Shown piece after piece: positions 19,900 through 29,365 of a stretch of 64,000 bases of DNA. Position numbers and translations under genes: made by a program. The stretch spans positions 22,198 to 86,197 of the forward strand of contig JADKHC010000023.1 in the NCBI GenBank assembly GCA_016721945.1. Direction: 5' to 3'. Source of the stretch: Verrucomicrobiota bacterium (GTDB lineage: Bacteria > Verrucomicrobiota > Verrucomicrobiia > Opitutales > Opitutaceae). The notes below the pieces were generated by a model. It saw nothing but the letters and a program-made list of their open reading frames with translations, did not search any database and had not been told where the DNA came from. How positions within the stretch are numbered: the first letter of the stretch is position 1; each line of letters opens with the position of its first letter.

Positions 19900-21156
19900 C
19901 TACATCACCCGCGCCCAGAGGAGCTTCAGGTATCGGCTTTCGAGACAGTTCGAGTAAACTGGATGATCCGGGCCCGGGCCGGTGCGGTCGAAGAACTGCA
20001 GGCGTCGTTGCTGACGATGCGCAGCCTTGATCACGTGCTGCTCAAAATCCTCTAGACTCAATAAACCTGAGCAAGAACACGTCACAAAAATACCGCCCGG
20101 TTTCACCAGTGAAATCGCGAGTTGGTTTAGGTCCTCGTATTTGCGGCGCCCCTCGGCGTTGCCGGGATGCTCGCGAGTGAAAATCAACTTCGGTGGATCA
20201 AGGACAACCACGTCCCACTTTTCCCCGTTGGTCTGCATCTGGCGCGCGTAGGCAAACGCATCGGTATGCACAAACTTCATACGCGCCTGATTGAGATTCG
20301 CGTTACGCTTGGCCTGCGCGAGCGCTGCCTCGTCGAGATCGACACAGGTCACATCCTCGGCGCCGCCCATAACCTTTGCATTGAGGGAAAATCCACCCGT
20401 GTAACAACACAGGTCGAGCACGCGCGCACCCTTGGTGAACCGTGCGATGGCTTTCCGATTCTCGCGCTGATCGCAGAAAAAGCCGGTCTTGTGCCCTTCG
20501 GCAAAATCCACCTCGTAGCGCACGCCATGCTCGCGGATCTTCACCAGCGTTGGTGCGGCTGCGTTGGTTTCCTTAAAAGTCGACGGCTTGATGCCTTCGA
20601 GACTGCCGAGGTCGTGATCGACCTGCACACGCGCGAACTTCGTACCGGCAAGTTCGTGCAGCAGCGGCAGCCATTTCGGCAACCGTTGCGCGATGCCGAG
20701 CGAATACACTTCGCAAAGCAACGTGTCGCCATAGCGATCAATCGTGAGTCCGCTCAGACCGTCGCCATCGGAATTGATTAACCGGTACGCATCGGTAAAT
20801 TCGTCGAGCTTGAAAAGCTCGCGGCGTAACGAGACTGCGCGGCGAATCGCTCCTTCGAAATAGCTTTCGTCCACCGGCTGCAACGAATGCGAAACCACCC
20901 GCAGAACCATTTTTGCGCGCGGATTATAAAGTCCGCCGCCGCAGAGATTGCCGCCCTTGTCGTAGACGTTGACGAAATCGCCCGGGCGCGCGTCCGGCGA
21001 AACCTGGCCCATCATGCGCGGAAAAATCGCCGGCTGAAACGTGAAGAATTTCAGCTGCGCCCAAGGCCGCGGCCATTGCGAACGATCAATCGGCGTTGCC
21101 GGTTTCGTCGGTGCTGGATTTTCTTCGGGCTCAAATTCGGGCGTGTTCTCGGACAT
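19900..21156 (-). CDS. rlmI: RlmI-like class I SAM-dependent rRNA cytosine methyltransferase
   Basis: About 418 residues from MSENTPEFE; an ATG five codons upstream is possible. A PUA-like N-terminal part (GDFVNVYDKGGNLCGGGLYNP, in pieces) is followed by a central RNA-binding region and a Rossmann methyltransferase with VLDLCCYTGGFSL (motif I), DLDEAALAQAKRNA, WDVVVLDPPKL (motif IV, DPPK) and a Cys-rich VTCSCSGLLS segment. E. coli RlmI makes m5C1962 in 23S rRNA. The position is inferred from family only. It converges on the GH105 gene. Confidence 0.85.
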   Translation of the reverse strand: MSENTPEFEPEENPAPTKPATPIDRSQWPRPWAQLKFFTFQPAIFPRMMGQVSPDARPGDFVNVYDKGGNLCGGGLYNPRAKMVLRVVSHSLQPVDESYFEGAIRRAVSLRRELFKLDEFTDAYRLINSDGDGLSGLTIDRYGDTLLCEVYSLGIAQRLPKWLPLLHELAGTKFARVQVDHDLGSLEGIKPSTFKETNAAAPTLVKIREHGVRYEVDFAEGHKTGFFCDQRENRKAIARFTKGARVLDLCCYTGGFSLNAKVMGGAEDVTCVDLDEAALAQAKRNANLNQARMKFVHTDAFAYARQMQTNGEKWDVVVLDPPKLIFTREHPGNAEGRRKYEDLNQLAISLVKPGGIFVTCSCSGLLSLEDFEQHVIKAAHRQQRRLQFFDRTGPGPDHPVYSNCLESRYLKLLWARVM

Positions 21157-21196
21157 GTGCCACAGAGGCAAAACGTCAAAAGCCCGCAGGACGAAT

Positions 21197-21227
21197 AAAA
21201 AAAGCCGACCGGAGTCCGGTCGGCTTT
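21197..21227 (-). terminator. Rho-independent terminator of the thymidine-phosphorylase-family gene
   Basis: On the minus strand, GCCGACCGGA / TCCGGTCGGC forms a perfect 10-bp stem followed by TTTTTTT. It lies just past the stop of the gene at 21259 and before the methyltransferase start. Confidence 0.9.
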
Positions 21228-21258
21228 GAGAGATGAAGGACGGAATCGGCTTTGAACC

Positions 21259-22602
21259 TTACGCCACGCGCTCGACGACGAGCGGCGGAGGCGTCGGGCG
21301 CTTCGGCGCGAGACGGTAGGCGTTCTTGAAGTATTCCAGCGCCTGCTCGAGCTTTGCCTCGTCGTTGTAATGGATCATCATGAGCGGCTCGCCCTGTTTG
21401 ACCTGGGTGCCGACTTTCTTGATTTCCGAAACACCGACTGCGTAGTCGATCTTGTCGTGAGCTTCTTCTTTGCCACCACCGAGGAGATGCACGCCACGCG
21501 CGATCATCGCCGCATTGATGGTGTGTACATAACCACGCTTCGGAGCCGGCAGCTTGCGAATGTGTTTCGCCTGCGGGAATTTTTCCGGGTGATCGATATA
21601 GGTCGGATCGCCGCCCTGGGCTTTGACGAGTTCCTTGAATTTTTCGAGAGCCGAACCATCCGTTAGGTGCCGCTGCACGGTCTGCTTGGCCGAGAGAGTC
21701 GAACCAGCGACACCCGCGAGGCGGACGATTTCCATGCCGAGCTTGAGGACGAGTTCCTTCATATCCTCAGGACCTTCGCCCTTGAGGAGTGCGATGGCTT
21801 CTTTGACTTCGAGGCCTGTGCCGACGGTGTCGCCGAGCGGTTGGTTCATGTCAGTCACGAGCGCGACACAACGACGCTTCATCGAACGTCCCACGCGGGT
21901 CATCGAACGAGCGAGCTGCTTGGCCTGCTCAAGATCTTTGATGAAGGAGCCGTTGCCCCACTTCACATCGATCACGAGGCCTTCAGAACCTTCAGCGAGT
22001 TTCTTCGAGAGAACGCTGCCGGTGATGAGCGGGAGACTCGGAATCGTGCCGGTCTCTTTGCGGAGTTCATGGAACTTCGCATCAGCCGGAGCGAGATCGT
22101 CGGTCTGGGCAACGATGGCACCGCCAATGCGGGCGAGTTGTTGCGAAAAATGCTCGATGGTCTGGTGGCCCTTGAAGCCAGGAATCGCAGAAAGCTTATC
22201 GAGAGTGTTGATGACGTAGTCGTGTTCGACGCCGCACATCATGGGCACCACAACGCCGCTGGCCATCGCGAGCGGCACAAGGACAAGCGAGGTTTTGTCG
22301 CCAACGCCACCTGTGGAGTACTTGTCGATCTTGGGCTTCGCGATGTGCGAAAGATCGATCACTTCGCCGGAAAGCATCATTTCTTCGGTCAGATCGGCCG
22401 TCTCTTGGGCCGACATTCCTTGGAAATAGATCGCCATGGCCAATGCCGCCAACTGATGTTGCGGCATTTCCCCATCTAAAGTGCTATCAATAATATAGCG
22501 AATTTCTTCTTGCGTAAATTCGCCGCCGTCGCGCTTCTTTTCGATCAGAAACTCGAACGTTGGCTTAATGAACCTACGAGGAGGAAGGGTGCGTTTGGTC
22601 AT
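21259..22602 (-). CDS. deoA: Thymidine/pyrimidine-nucleoside phosphorylase family enzyme, divergent signature
   Basis: About 447 residues from MTKRTLPPRRF; an upstream ATG would add 14 atypical residues. Family segments are clear: FLIEKKRDGGEFTQEEIRYII, KYSTGGVGDKTSLVLVPLAM, TLDKLSAIPGF, QTDDLAPADAKFHELR, SLPLITGSVLSKKLAEG and LVIDVKWGNGSFIK. The family phosphorolyses pyrimidine nucleosides to base and sugar-1-phosphate. Two positions are odd. The KHSTGGVGD histidine is Tyr, and the glycine-rich signature SGRGLGHTGGTLDK is replaced at equal length by CGVEHDYVINTLDK. Substrate preference may therefore differ from classical DeoA. Confidence 0.82.
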   Translation of the reverse strand: MTKRTLPPRRFIKPTFEFLIEKKRDGGEFTQEEIRYIIDSTLDGEMPQHQLAALAMAIYFQGMSAQETADLTEEMMLSGEVIDLSHIAKPKIDKYSTGGVGDKTSLVLVPLAMASGVVVPMMCGVEHDYVINTLDKLSAIPGFKGHQTIEHFSQQLARIGGAIVAQTDDLAPADAKFHELRKETGTIPSLPLITGSVLSKKLAEGSEGLVIDVKWGNGSFIKDLEQAKQLARSMTRVGRSMKRRCVALVTDMNQPLGDTVGTGLEVKEAIALLKGEGPEDMKELVLKLGMEIVRLAGVAGSTLSAKQTVQRHLTDGSALEKFKELVKAQGGDPTYIDHPEKFPQAKHIRKLPAPKRGYVHTINAAMIARGVHLLGGGKEEAHDKIDYAVGVSEIKKVGTQVKQGEPLMMIHYNDEAKLEQALEYFKNAYRLAPKRPTPPPLVVERVA

Positions 22603-22776
22603 GTGGGATTGTACGATATAGAACGGCAGCCTTGCGGGCCGCAAAGTTTACGATCCAAGCATATGAGCGTGATTTGTCGAGCCAATTTTGCCTACCTGCC
22701 GAGGGCGAGGTTGTGTCTGCCAATGAGTTAAAATCGGTTCTTGCAGGCCAACCGGCCGCGCGGGTTGAGTGTCGGG

Positions 22777-24543
22777 ATGCAGGTCTCGTTTAATCCCGCC
22801 GCCGATGTCGAAGCGGCCATGCTTCAAGCCGCCACCGCGATCGGTCTCGATTGCGCACGTTTTGCACCCGAAGTGCGCACGGCCGATCCGAAGCACGGCG
22901 ATTTCCAGGCCAACGGAGTGCTCGCCTTCGCGAAACGCGAAAAACAAAACCCGCGCGCCCTCGCCGAAAAACTCGTTGCCGCCCTCGATGCCGTCACGCG
23001 CGAACGCTACGACGTCACGATTGCTGGCCCGGGCTTCATCAACTTCGCGCTAAAACCCGCTGCGCTGCTCACGTGGTTGCGGGCCTTTGCCTCACGCGAC
23101 GCGCTCAAATCCGGCGCCGCCACCGCCTACGCGGGAAAAACCTGGGTCGTCGATTACTCTTCGCCCAACACCGCCAAACAAATGCACGTCGGCCATCTGC
23201 GCTCGGCTGTCATCGGCGAGGCAATTTGCCGACTCGTGGCCTTTAGCGGCGCGAATGTCATTCGCGACAACCATCTCGGCGACTGGGGCACCCAGTTCGG
23301 GAAGTTGATTTATGGATACAAGCGCTGGGCCGATCCCGCCGCGCTCGAACGCGAACCCATCGAAGAACTCGAACGTCTCTACAAAGCGGGCAACGACGCT
23401 ACGCCTGACGGCTCGCCTGCCCTCGACGAAGCGCGCGAAGAGCTCGTTAAACTTCAAAGCGGCAATCCCGAGAGTTTGGCGCTCTGGAAAACGTTCACCG
23501 AGGTCAGCCAGCGCGCCTTTGACAGCATCTACACGCGGCTCGGCATCAAGTTCGACCACTACCTCGGCGAGAGTTTCTACAACGACAAGCTCGACCGCGT
23601 CTATAACGAGCTCACAGAGCTAAAAATCGCCGATGTCAGCGACGGTGCGCTCGTGGTTTTCCACGACGAAATCCCGCGCTTCGCCCGCAACGCCGAGCGC
23701 CCGAATCCGTTCATGGTGCGCAAGGCCGATGGTGCCAGCGGCTACGCCTCGACCGATCTCGCGACCGCGCTTTACCGCAGCGAACACTTCAAGGCCGACG
23801 GTATCGCGATCGTGACCGACTTCCGACAGGGCGATCACTTTGAGCAACTCTTTCTTACCGTTAAGAAATGGTTCGGCGCGAAGAACTATCACTTGCCCGA
23901 GTTGCACCACGTGAGTTTCGGTGCCGTAACCGGCGAAGACGGCAAAGCGCTCAAGACCCGCGACGGTGGCACCATCAAGTTGAAGTCACTGCTCGACGAA
24001 GCCGAGGAGCGCGCCTACGCCGTCGTCAGCGAGAAGAACGCCGAGCTCCCCGAAGCCGAACGTCGCGCCATCGCCAACATCGTCGGTGTCGGTTCCGTGC
24101 AGTACGCCGACCTCTCGCAAAACCGCAGCAGTAACTACGTATTCTCTTGGGACAAGATGCTCAGCCTCGAAGGCAACACCGCGCCTTATCTCCTCTACGC
24201 GGTCGCCCGCATCCACTCGATTTTCCGCAAAGCCGGTGTGAAGCCAGGCGAAGCCGAGACCGCCGCTGCGTCGCTCGAAACGCCGGCCGAAATTTCACTC
24301 GCCCGCAAACTCGTGAAGTTCGCCGACGCCATACGCCTCGCCACCGACACGTTGCGCCCGCATTTCCTCAGTCTTTACCTCTACGAACTCGCCAGCGAAT
24401 ACAGCTCGTTCAACAACGCCGACAAAGTCCTCGTCGACGATCCCGCCATCCGCGCCCGCCGCCTGCTCCTTTGTGCCCGCACCCTGCTCGTGCTTGAGAC
24501 CGGACTCGACTTGCTCGGCCTGCGCACGCTTCAACGGATGTAA
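22777..24543 (+). CDS. argS: Arginyl-tRNA synthetase
   Basis: Class I synthetase of about 588 residues charging tRNA-Arg. I place the start at ATG 22777 (MQVSFNPAADVEAAM); a TTG 36 bases upstream gives a longer form. The N-terminal Add1 domain includes FAPEVRTADPKHGDFQANG. The HIGH box is HVGH in SSPNTAKQMHVGHLRSAVIGE (in pieces). The KMSK region is degenerate (LKTRDGGTIKLKSLLDEA), common in ArgRS. The C-terminal DALR domain ends LETGLDLLGLRTLQRM, with the usual terminal Met. The gene is divergent from the phosphorylase gene. Confidence 0.96.
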   Translation: MQVSFNPAADVEAAMLQAATAIGLDCARFAPEVRTADPKHGDFQANGVLAFAKREKQNPRALAEKLVAALDAVTRERYDVTIAGPGFINFALKPAALLTWLRAFASRDALKSGAATAYAGKTWVVDYSSPNTAKQMHVGHLRSAVIGEAICRLVAFSGANVIRDNHLGDWGTQFGKLIYGYKRWADPAALEREPIEELERLYKAGNDATPDGSPALDEAREELVKLQSGNPESLALWKTFTEVSQRAFDSIYTRLGIKFDHYLGESFYNDKLDRVYNELTELKIADVSDGALVVFHDEIPRFARNAERPNPFMVRKADGASGYASTDLATALYRSEHFKADGIAIVTDFRQGDHFEQLFLTVKKWFGAKNYHLPELHHVSFGAVTGEDGKALKTRDGGTIKLKSLLDEAEERAYAVVSEKNAELPEAERRAIANIVGVGSVQYADLSQNRSSNYVFSWDKMLSLEGNTAPYLLYAVARIHSIFRKAGVKPGEAETAAASLETPAEISLARKLVKFADAIRLATDTLRPHFLSLYLYELASEYSSFNNADKVLVDDPAIRARRLLLCARTLLVLETGLDLLGLRTLQRM

Positions 24544-24629
24544 CTGATTTATCAAAATTGGGTTTCCAGCCCAAACCTGTGGTACACTAGGCGATCCAGC
24601 CTGTCAGCCCACGACAATACGCTTGCCGC

Positions 24630-25409
24630 ATGCAAAACCCCGAACCAGTCTCCAAGCCAATGGCCACGCAGGAATTTTATATCCGTAACGCCTCCGAAAC
24701 CGAAGCGCACGGGCCTTTCACCCAGGAGCAACTCGTCTCCCTCGCCGAAGCCGGCAAGGTAGATCCTCAGACTCTGTACTACGAGGCAGGTAGCGAACAA
24801 TGGGTCACGATCGGCGCCAACGCCGACCTCAAGGCGGTAATCTTTCCAGAGAAACGACGTCTCACCATTAAACCAAAAGACCGCATCGACTCGGTCAACG
24901 TCGCCGCCGATATGGCACCGCCGCTAAGTGTGGACGACATGCTCGCCGCCGCCGAGGGTCGCACCGCCGAGACTAAGAGCAAACGTGACAAAAACATCGC
25001 GTTCGAACGCGCCGCAGCCATCGGTCGCTACGCCTGCATTGCGATGTTGTTTTTGAGCATGGCCGGATTGCTCATGCCATCGATCGAGCAACTTGTGAGC
25101 TTCGACATGATGTACCTCGTGTCCCAACCCCTCGTATATTTTGGGCTCGTTGACCTGTTCTTGATGTTCGTGCTCCTCCTCGGTGCCGTAAGCACCTATC
25201 CCGTTATCCGTTTCCGTTGCGCACTGGGTGTCGGTTTTCTCGGCATCATTTTCTGGTGCCAAGGCCAGATCGTACCGGTCATCACGCTCTCTGCTGGCGC
25301 GATCGGTCTTTATCTGAGCACGATTTTTGTGAGCTATATCGCACTCGCGCTCGCTTCGGGCATCGGTTTGGCCGGCATGCTGGCCTTCGCATATTATATG
25401 GTGACCTGA
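24630..25409 (+). CDS. GYF_2 (DUF4339) domain membrane protein
   Basis: 259 residues, or 249 if translation starts at the second Met (24660). Residues about 14-70 form a GYF-type domain (FYIRNASETEAHGPFTQEQL, VDPQTLYYEAGSEQW), a peptide-binding module common in Verrucomicrobiota and related phyla. A charged linker leads to four or five membrane helices from about residue 135 (YACIAMLFLSMAGLLMPSI to ALASGIGLAGMLAFAYYMV). Function is unknown. It is followed closely by a YihY-family membrane protein on the same strand. Confidence 0.75.
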   Translation: MQNPEPVSKPMATQEFYIRNASETEAHGPFTQEQLVSLAEAGKVDPQTLYYEAGSEQWVTIGANADLKAVIFPEKRRLTIKPKDRIDSVNVAADMAPPLSVDDMLAAAEGRTAETKSKRDKNIAFERAAAIGRYACIAMLFLSMAGLLMPSIEQLVSFDMMYLVSQPLVYFGLVDLFLMFVLLLGAVSTYPVIRFRCALGVGFLGIIFWCQGQIVPVITLSAGAIGLYLSTIFVSYIALALASGIGLAGMLAFAYYMVT

Positions 25410-25452
25410 GTGCAGGGGCGTAGATCGGTCAGCATCATTTCCCCGCGCCTGA

Positions 25453-26898
25453 ATGAACCGGTTTAGCCCCAGTCAGCTTTCCCGATTTTTCACCCACGAG
25501 ATCTGGCAACCAGCGCTATTAAATGAGCGCTCCGTACGCGGGAATTTTTATGCGGTGCTCCGCGTGGTTTCGATCACCATCACCGGCATGGGCGAGAGCA
25601 GGATCACGAGTCGGGCCGCCGCACTGAGTTTCAGTACCTTGCTCGGCCTCGGACCATTGATTGGTCTGGCAGCACTGATCGCAGGCTTCGCAATGGGGAA
25701 AAACGACCCCGCATTGATCTCGCAGAAAATTGGCGAGTTGCTCCGGTTCGTCGCGCCCTCCGTCAATCAATACGAGCAGGTCTCGGTCAACCCCGAGTTG
25801 GTCAACCTGATCAATAACTTTATCGCCGGCACGCGCCACAGCGCTGGTGGCATCATCAGCATCATCTCGATCATTGCGGTCGTGCTGCTGCTTTTCACCT
25901 CGGTCGAACAGGTTTTCAACGACATCTGGGGTGTGCGACGCGGTCGCTCCTGGCTCCTGCGCATTGTATTCTATTGGACAATACTGACGCTCGGTGCCGT
26001 CGTTTTCTTCGGCGCAGTTGGTGCTCTCTCCGCCGCGACGTTCATCAGTTTCTTCAGCGAGAAACTGCACCTGACCAAGGCCATGACAGATGCGCTCACC
26101 TACGCGCTGCCCGCCTTTTCGCTCTCTCTGCTCGTGGGCATCCTAACGATCTTCTACCGCTACATACCCAACACCCAGGTTTTCTGGCGCGCTGCCCTGG
26201 TCGGCGCAACCATCGTGGCCTTGCTGCTCGTGGGCAACAACCTGCTAGCCTTCTTCTACCTCCAACGCATCGACTTCACGCGCAGCCTCTACGGCTCGCT
26301 CGGCATGCTGCCCATCCTGATGTTCGGCCTGTATATTTTCTGGCTGTTTATATTGGTTGGAGGACAGCTCAGTTACGCGGTGCAAAACGTCCATTTCCGC
26401 AGCAGCCAGGCCGCGTGGAGCAACCTCACCGAGTCCACCCGCGAACGTCTCACGCTCGCCGTGCTGCTCACCATCGCCCGCCGCTTCCAAGCCTGCCAGC
26501 CACCTTGCAACGTCTCCGCGCTCGGCAGCACGATCAAGGTTCCCACGCAGATCCTCAACGAATGCCTTAACCGCCTCGTCGATCTGCAACTCGTCTCGAT
26601 GGTCCCGCCCGGCCCCCACGCCAACGCCTCCGATTATCTTTATCAACCTGCGCGGCCACTGAACCGGATGTCGCTGGGAGATTTTAAGCATCGCTTCGAA
26701 AACCACGGCGAAGATCCGGCGGGTAATGGACTCGCGCAGCTCGACCCGGTGCTTTCCCGTTACCACGAGACATTTAAAGAGCAGGAAAATCAGGCCTTCT
26801 TCACGAGTTCCCTCGAAGAACTCTTCGACGAACACCCTTTCAGCGAATCGAAATCGCCCCTCGCCGTCGAAGACGGCCAGAAGACTAAGCCAGCTTGA
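25453..26898 (+). CDS. YihY/BrkB-family inner-membrane protein
   Basis: A 481-residue protein. The N-terminal 290 residues hold six membrane helices with family marks ITSRAAALSFSTLLGLGPLIG, VFNDIWGVRRGRSWLLRI, YRYIPNTQVFWRAALVGATI and GSLGMLPILMFGLYIFWLFILVGGQLSYAVQN (all in pieces). The C-terminal 180 residues are cytoplasmic and resemble a winged-helix regulatory extension (TILNECLNRLVDLQLVS-like region), longer than in E. coli YihY. Despite an old name linking the family to RNase BN, it is not a nuclease; function is unclear. The gene precedes accA by about 85 bases. Confidence 0.85.
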   Translation: MNRFSPSQLSRFFTHEIWQPALLNERSVRGNFYAVLRVVSITITGMGESRITSRAAALSFSTLLGLGPLIGLAALIAGFAMGKNDPALISQKIGELLRFVAPSVNQYEQVSVNPELVNLINNFIAGTRHSAGGIISIISIIAVVLLLFTSVEQVFNDIWGVRRGRSWLLRIVFYWTILTLGAVVFFGAVGALSAATFISFFSEKLHLTKAMTDALTYALPAFSLSLLVGILTIFYRYIPNTQVFWRAALVGATIVALLLVGNNLLAFFYLQRIDFTRSLYGSLGMLPILMFGLYIFWLFILVGGQLSYAVQNVHFRSSQAAWSNLTESTRERLTLAVLLTIARRFQACQPPCNVSALGSTIKVPTQILNECLNRLVDLQLVSMVPPGPHANASDYLYQPARPLNRMSLGDFKHRFENHGEDPAGNGLAQLDPVLSRYHETFKEQENQAFFTSSLEELFDEHPFSESKSPLAVEDGQKTKPA

Positions 26899-26984
26899 TC
26901 CGCCTTGCCGGCCACCCGGATAGCCGCTGAAGGATCCAGGTTCCACCCGTTGACAGCCCGCCCGACCTGCCTAGTTTGGCGGCG

Positions 26985-27965
26985 ATGGAAAAGCCAATCT
27001 ACACGCTCGAATTCGAGAAACCGCTTCGCGAACTCAGCGCCCAGCTCGATCAACTCCGCCAGCGTTCCGAAGAGAACAAACTCGATCTCGCCGACGAGAT
27101 CGCCGCCATCGAGCGCAAAATCTCCGCCACGCAACGTGAGATTTATTCGAGCCTCAGTCCTTGGCAAAAAGTCCAGATTGCCCGCCATCCCAAGCGCCCG
27201 TACGCCCTCGATTACGTCGAGGCCCTGTTCGAAAATTTCCAGGAACTCCACGGCGACCGTCAGTACAACGACGACCGCGCGCTCATCGGCGGCACCGCGT
27301 TTTTCCAAGGCCGGGCGGTCATGATCGTCGCGCAACAAAAAGGCCGCGACACGAAAGAAAACATCCAGCGCAACTTCGGCATGGCCCAACCCGAAGGCTA
27401 CCGCAAAGCCCTCCGCCTGATGCGCCTCGCCGAGAAATTCGGTATGCCCGTGATCACCTTTATCGACACCCCTGGAGCCTTCCCCGGCATCGAGTCAGAA
27501 GAGCGCCACGTCTCCGAAGCCATCGCCGTCAACCTCCGCGAAATGGCCATGCTCCGCGTGCCCTCGATCGCGATCGTGGTGGGAGAAGGTGGTTCGGGTG
27601 GTGCACTCGGCATCGGAGTGACAGACCGCGTGCTCATCTTCGAAAACAGTTACTACTCCGTCATCTCGCCTGAAGGCTGTGCCGCCATTCTCTGGAAAGA
27701 TCGCGCCGCCGCCCCTCAAGCCGCTGAAGCTCTGAAAATAAACGCCGATCACCTCGAAAAACTGGGCATCGTGGACGAAGTGATTCCCGAACCATTCGGC
27801 GGAGCCCACAACGACCTGAAGCAATCCGCCGACGCCCTGCGCTACGCGTTGCTCAAGCACCTCAACGACCTGCGCGCACTCTCCGTCGAGCAGTTGTTGG
27901 ACACCCGCTACGAGCGCTACCGCCACCTCGGTGTGTACGAAGAAGCCGGCGCGACGCAGCACTGA
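26985..27965 (+). CDS. accA: Acetyl-CoA carboxylase carboxyltransferase subunit alpha
   Basis: 326 residues from ATG 26985 (MEKPIYTLEFEKPL); a TTG three codons earlier is less likely. AccA and AccD together transfer CO2 from biotin to acetyl-CoA, giving malonyl-CoA for fatty-acid synthesis. Conserved blocks include VQIARHPKRPYALDYVE, HGDRQYNDDRALIGG, GRDTKENIQRNFGMAQPEGYRKALRL (in pieces), FIDTPGAFPGIESEERHVSEAIA (in pieces), GEGGSGGALGIG and SVISPEGCAAILWKD. A hairpin repeat follows the stop and is interrupted by an IS element, which may have altered transcription termination. Confidence 0.97.
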   Translation: MEKPIYTLEFEKPLRELSAQLDQLRQRSEENKLDLADEIAAIERKISATQREIYSSLSPWQKVQIARHPKRPYALDYVEALFENFQELHGDRQYNDDRALIGGTAFFQGRAVMIVAQQKGRDTKENIQRNFGMAQPEGYRKALRLMRLAEKFGMPVITFIDTPGAFPGIESEERHVSEAIAVNLREMAMLRVPSIAIVVGEGGSGGALGIGVTDRVLIFENSYYSVISPEGCAAILWKDRAAAPQAAEALKINADHLEKLGIVDEVIPEPFGGAHNDLKQSADALRYALLKHLNDLRALSVEQLLDTRYERYRHLGVYEEAGATQH

Positions 27966-28003
27966 GCAACCCATCACGCTTCGAGGTGGAGCCCGTTGTC
28001 CCT

Positions 28004-29320
28004 TGTATGGACCGGGGACATAGGTGACAGGTGTACGGGGACATGGGTAACACCCATGGGATGCCCTGGAACACAGCCACCATCATGTCACAACGTCACG
28101 AGTTTGTCCTATTAGCCGGCCAGCCCGGCGTGAACATCCGCGAGCTCTGCCGCCGCTTCGCGATCAGTGCGAAGACCGGCTACAAGTGGCGAAGCCGCTA
28201 CGCCGAAGGCGGGGTCTCTGCTCTTGCCGATCAATCCCGCAAGCCTAAAAGCTCACCCGGTCGTAGCACCCCCACACTGACCGAGGAAGTGCTCGCCCTG
28301 CGCCACAAACATCCCACTTGGGGCGGCCGCAAATTGCGCCGCCGCCTTAAAGACCTCGGTCACACCAGCGTGCCCGCCGCGAGCACCTGCACTCAGATCG
28401 TGCGACGCGCCGGCCTGCTCAACCCCGCCGCCGTCCAGCCGCCATTCCAACGCTTTGAACGCAGCGCCCCCAACGAACTTTGGCAGATGGACTTCAAAGG
28501 CCACTTCGGCCTGCAAAACGGCCAGCGCTGCCACCCGCTCACCGTCCTCGACGACCACAGCCGCTTCAACATCGCTCTCTCGCCCTGCTCCAACCAGACA
28601 GGCCCCACCGTGCAACACGCGCTTGAGCAGACCTTCGCTTTATATGGCCTGCCCGAACAAATCCTTTGCGACAATGGAGCCCCCTGGGGCTGCAGCGACC
28701 CAGCCGGCCATTATACCCGCCTCACCGTGTGGCTGCTACGCCTGGGCGTACGCGTAATCCATGGCCGCCCCCTGCATCCGCAAACCCAAGGCAAAGACGA
28801 ACGCTTCCACCGCACCCTCACCGAGGAACTGCTGCGCCAACACACCTGGCGCGACCTCACGCACTGCGAAATCGAGTTCCCCCGCTACCGACACTGTTAC
28901 AACTGCGAGCGCCCCCACGACGCCCTGCAAGGCGCCACGCCAGCCTCCCGCTATCGCCCCAGCGTGCGCAGTCTGCCCACGACACTGCCACTGATCGAAT
29001 ACCCCTCCGTTATGCAAATACGCACCCCACGCGAATGCGGCTTCTTCACCTTCAAAAACCAAACCTGGCATGTCGGACGCGCCTTTCGCGAACTGCCCAT
29101 CGGACTGCGCCCAAGCGCGCAGTCCGACGGGCAGTGGGAGGTGTACTTCTGCCATCACAAAATAGGCCTGATCGACCTCAACCAGCCCTCCCAACCCAAA
29201 CACACCCTGCGTAGTATCTACTCAACACCGCAAAACGACATCTCAACACTCAACCAATCCATCCCATAAAGTGTTACCCATGTCTCCGTACACCCGTTAC
29301 CCATCTCTCCGGCCTTTACA
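28004..29320 (+). mobile_element. IS481-family insertion sequence inserted in a hairpin repeat
   Basis: A 1317-bp element with about 50-bp imperfect terminal inverted repeats: TGTA at both tips and a shared inner part GGTGTACGG(G/A)GACATGGG. It encodes one DDE transposase. The flanks AGCCCGTTGTCCC (left) and GTCCCCATCGGGCT (right) join into the hairpin repeat seen intact at 7291-7312, so the element landed in its loop. GTCCC occurs on both sides, consistent with a target duplication of about 5 bp, with one extra T on the left. Confidence 0.9.
28061..29269 (+). CDS. IS481-family DDE transposase
   Basis: 402 residues from ATG 28061 (MPWNTATIMSQRHEF), the usual opening of IS481 transposases. 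A longer frame starting inside the terminal repeat is rejected. The N-terminal helix-turn-helix is LCRRFAISAKTGYKWRSRYAEGG. The RNase-H-fold core has the first Asp in WQMDFKGHF, the second in ILCDNGAPWG and the catalytic Glu in HPQTQGKDERFHRTLTEE. The frame is intact, so the element may be active. Confidence 0.92.
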   Translation: MPWNTATIMSQRHEFVLLAGQPGVNIRELCRRFAISAKTGYKWRSRYAEGGVSALADQSRKPKSSPGRSTPTLTEEVLALRHKHPTWGGRKLRRRLKDLGHTSVPAASTCTQIVRRAGLLNPAAVQPPFQRFERSAPNELWQMDFKGHFGLQNGQRCHPLTVLDDHSRFNIALSPCSNQTGPTVQHALEQTFALYGLPEQILCDNGAPWGCSDPAGHYTRLTVWLLRLGVRVIHGRPLHPQTQGKDERFHRTLTEELLRQHTWRDLTHCEIEFPRYRHCYNCERPHDALQGATPASRYRPSVRSLPTTLPLIEYPSVMQIRTPRECGFFTFKNQTWHVGRAFRELPIGLRPSAQSDGQWEVYFCHHKIGLIDLNQPSQPKHTLRSIYSTPQNDISTLNQSIP

Positions 29321-29365
29321 GTCCCCATCGGGCTGGTTTGGAATCAGTGTTTCCTTCGCGCCCGC

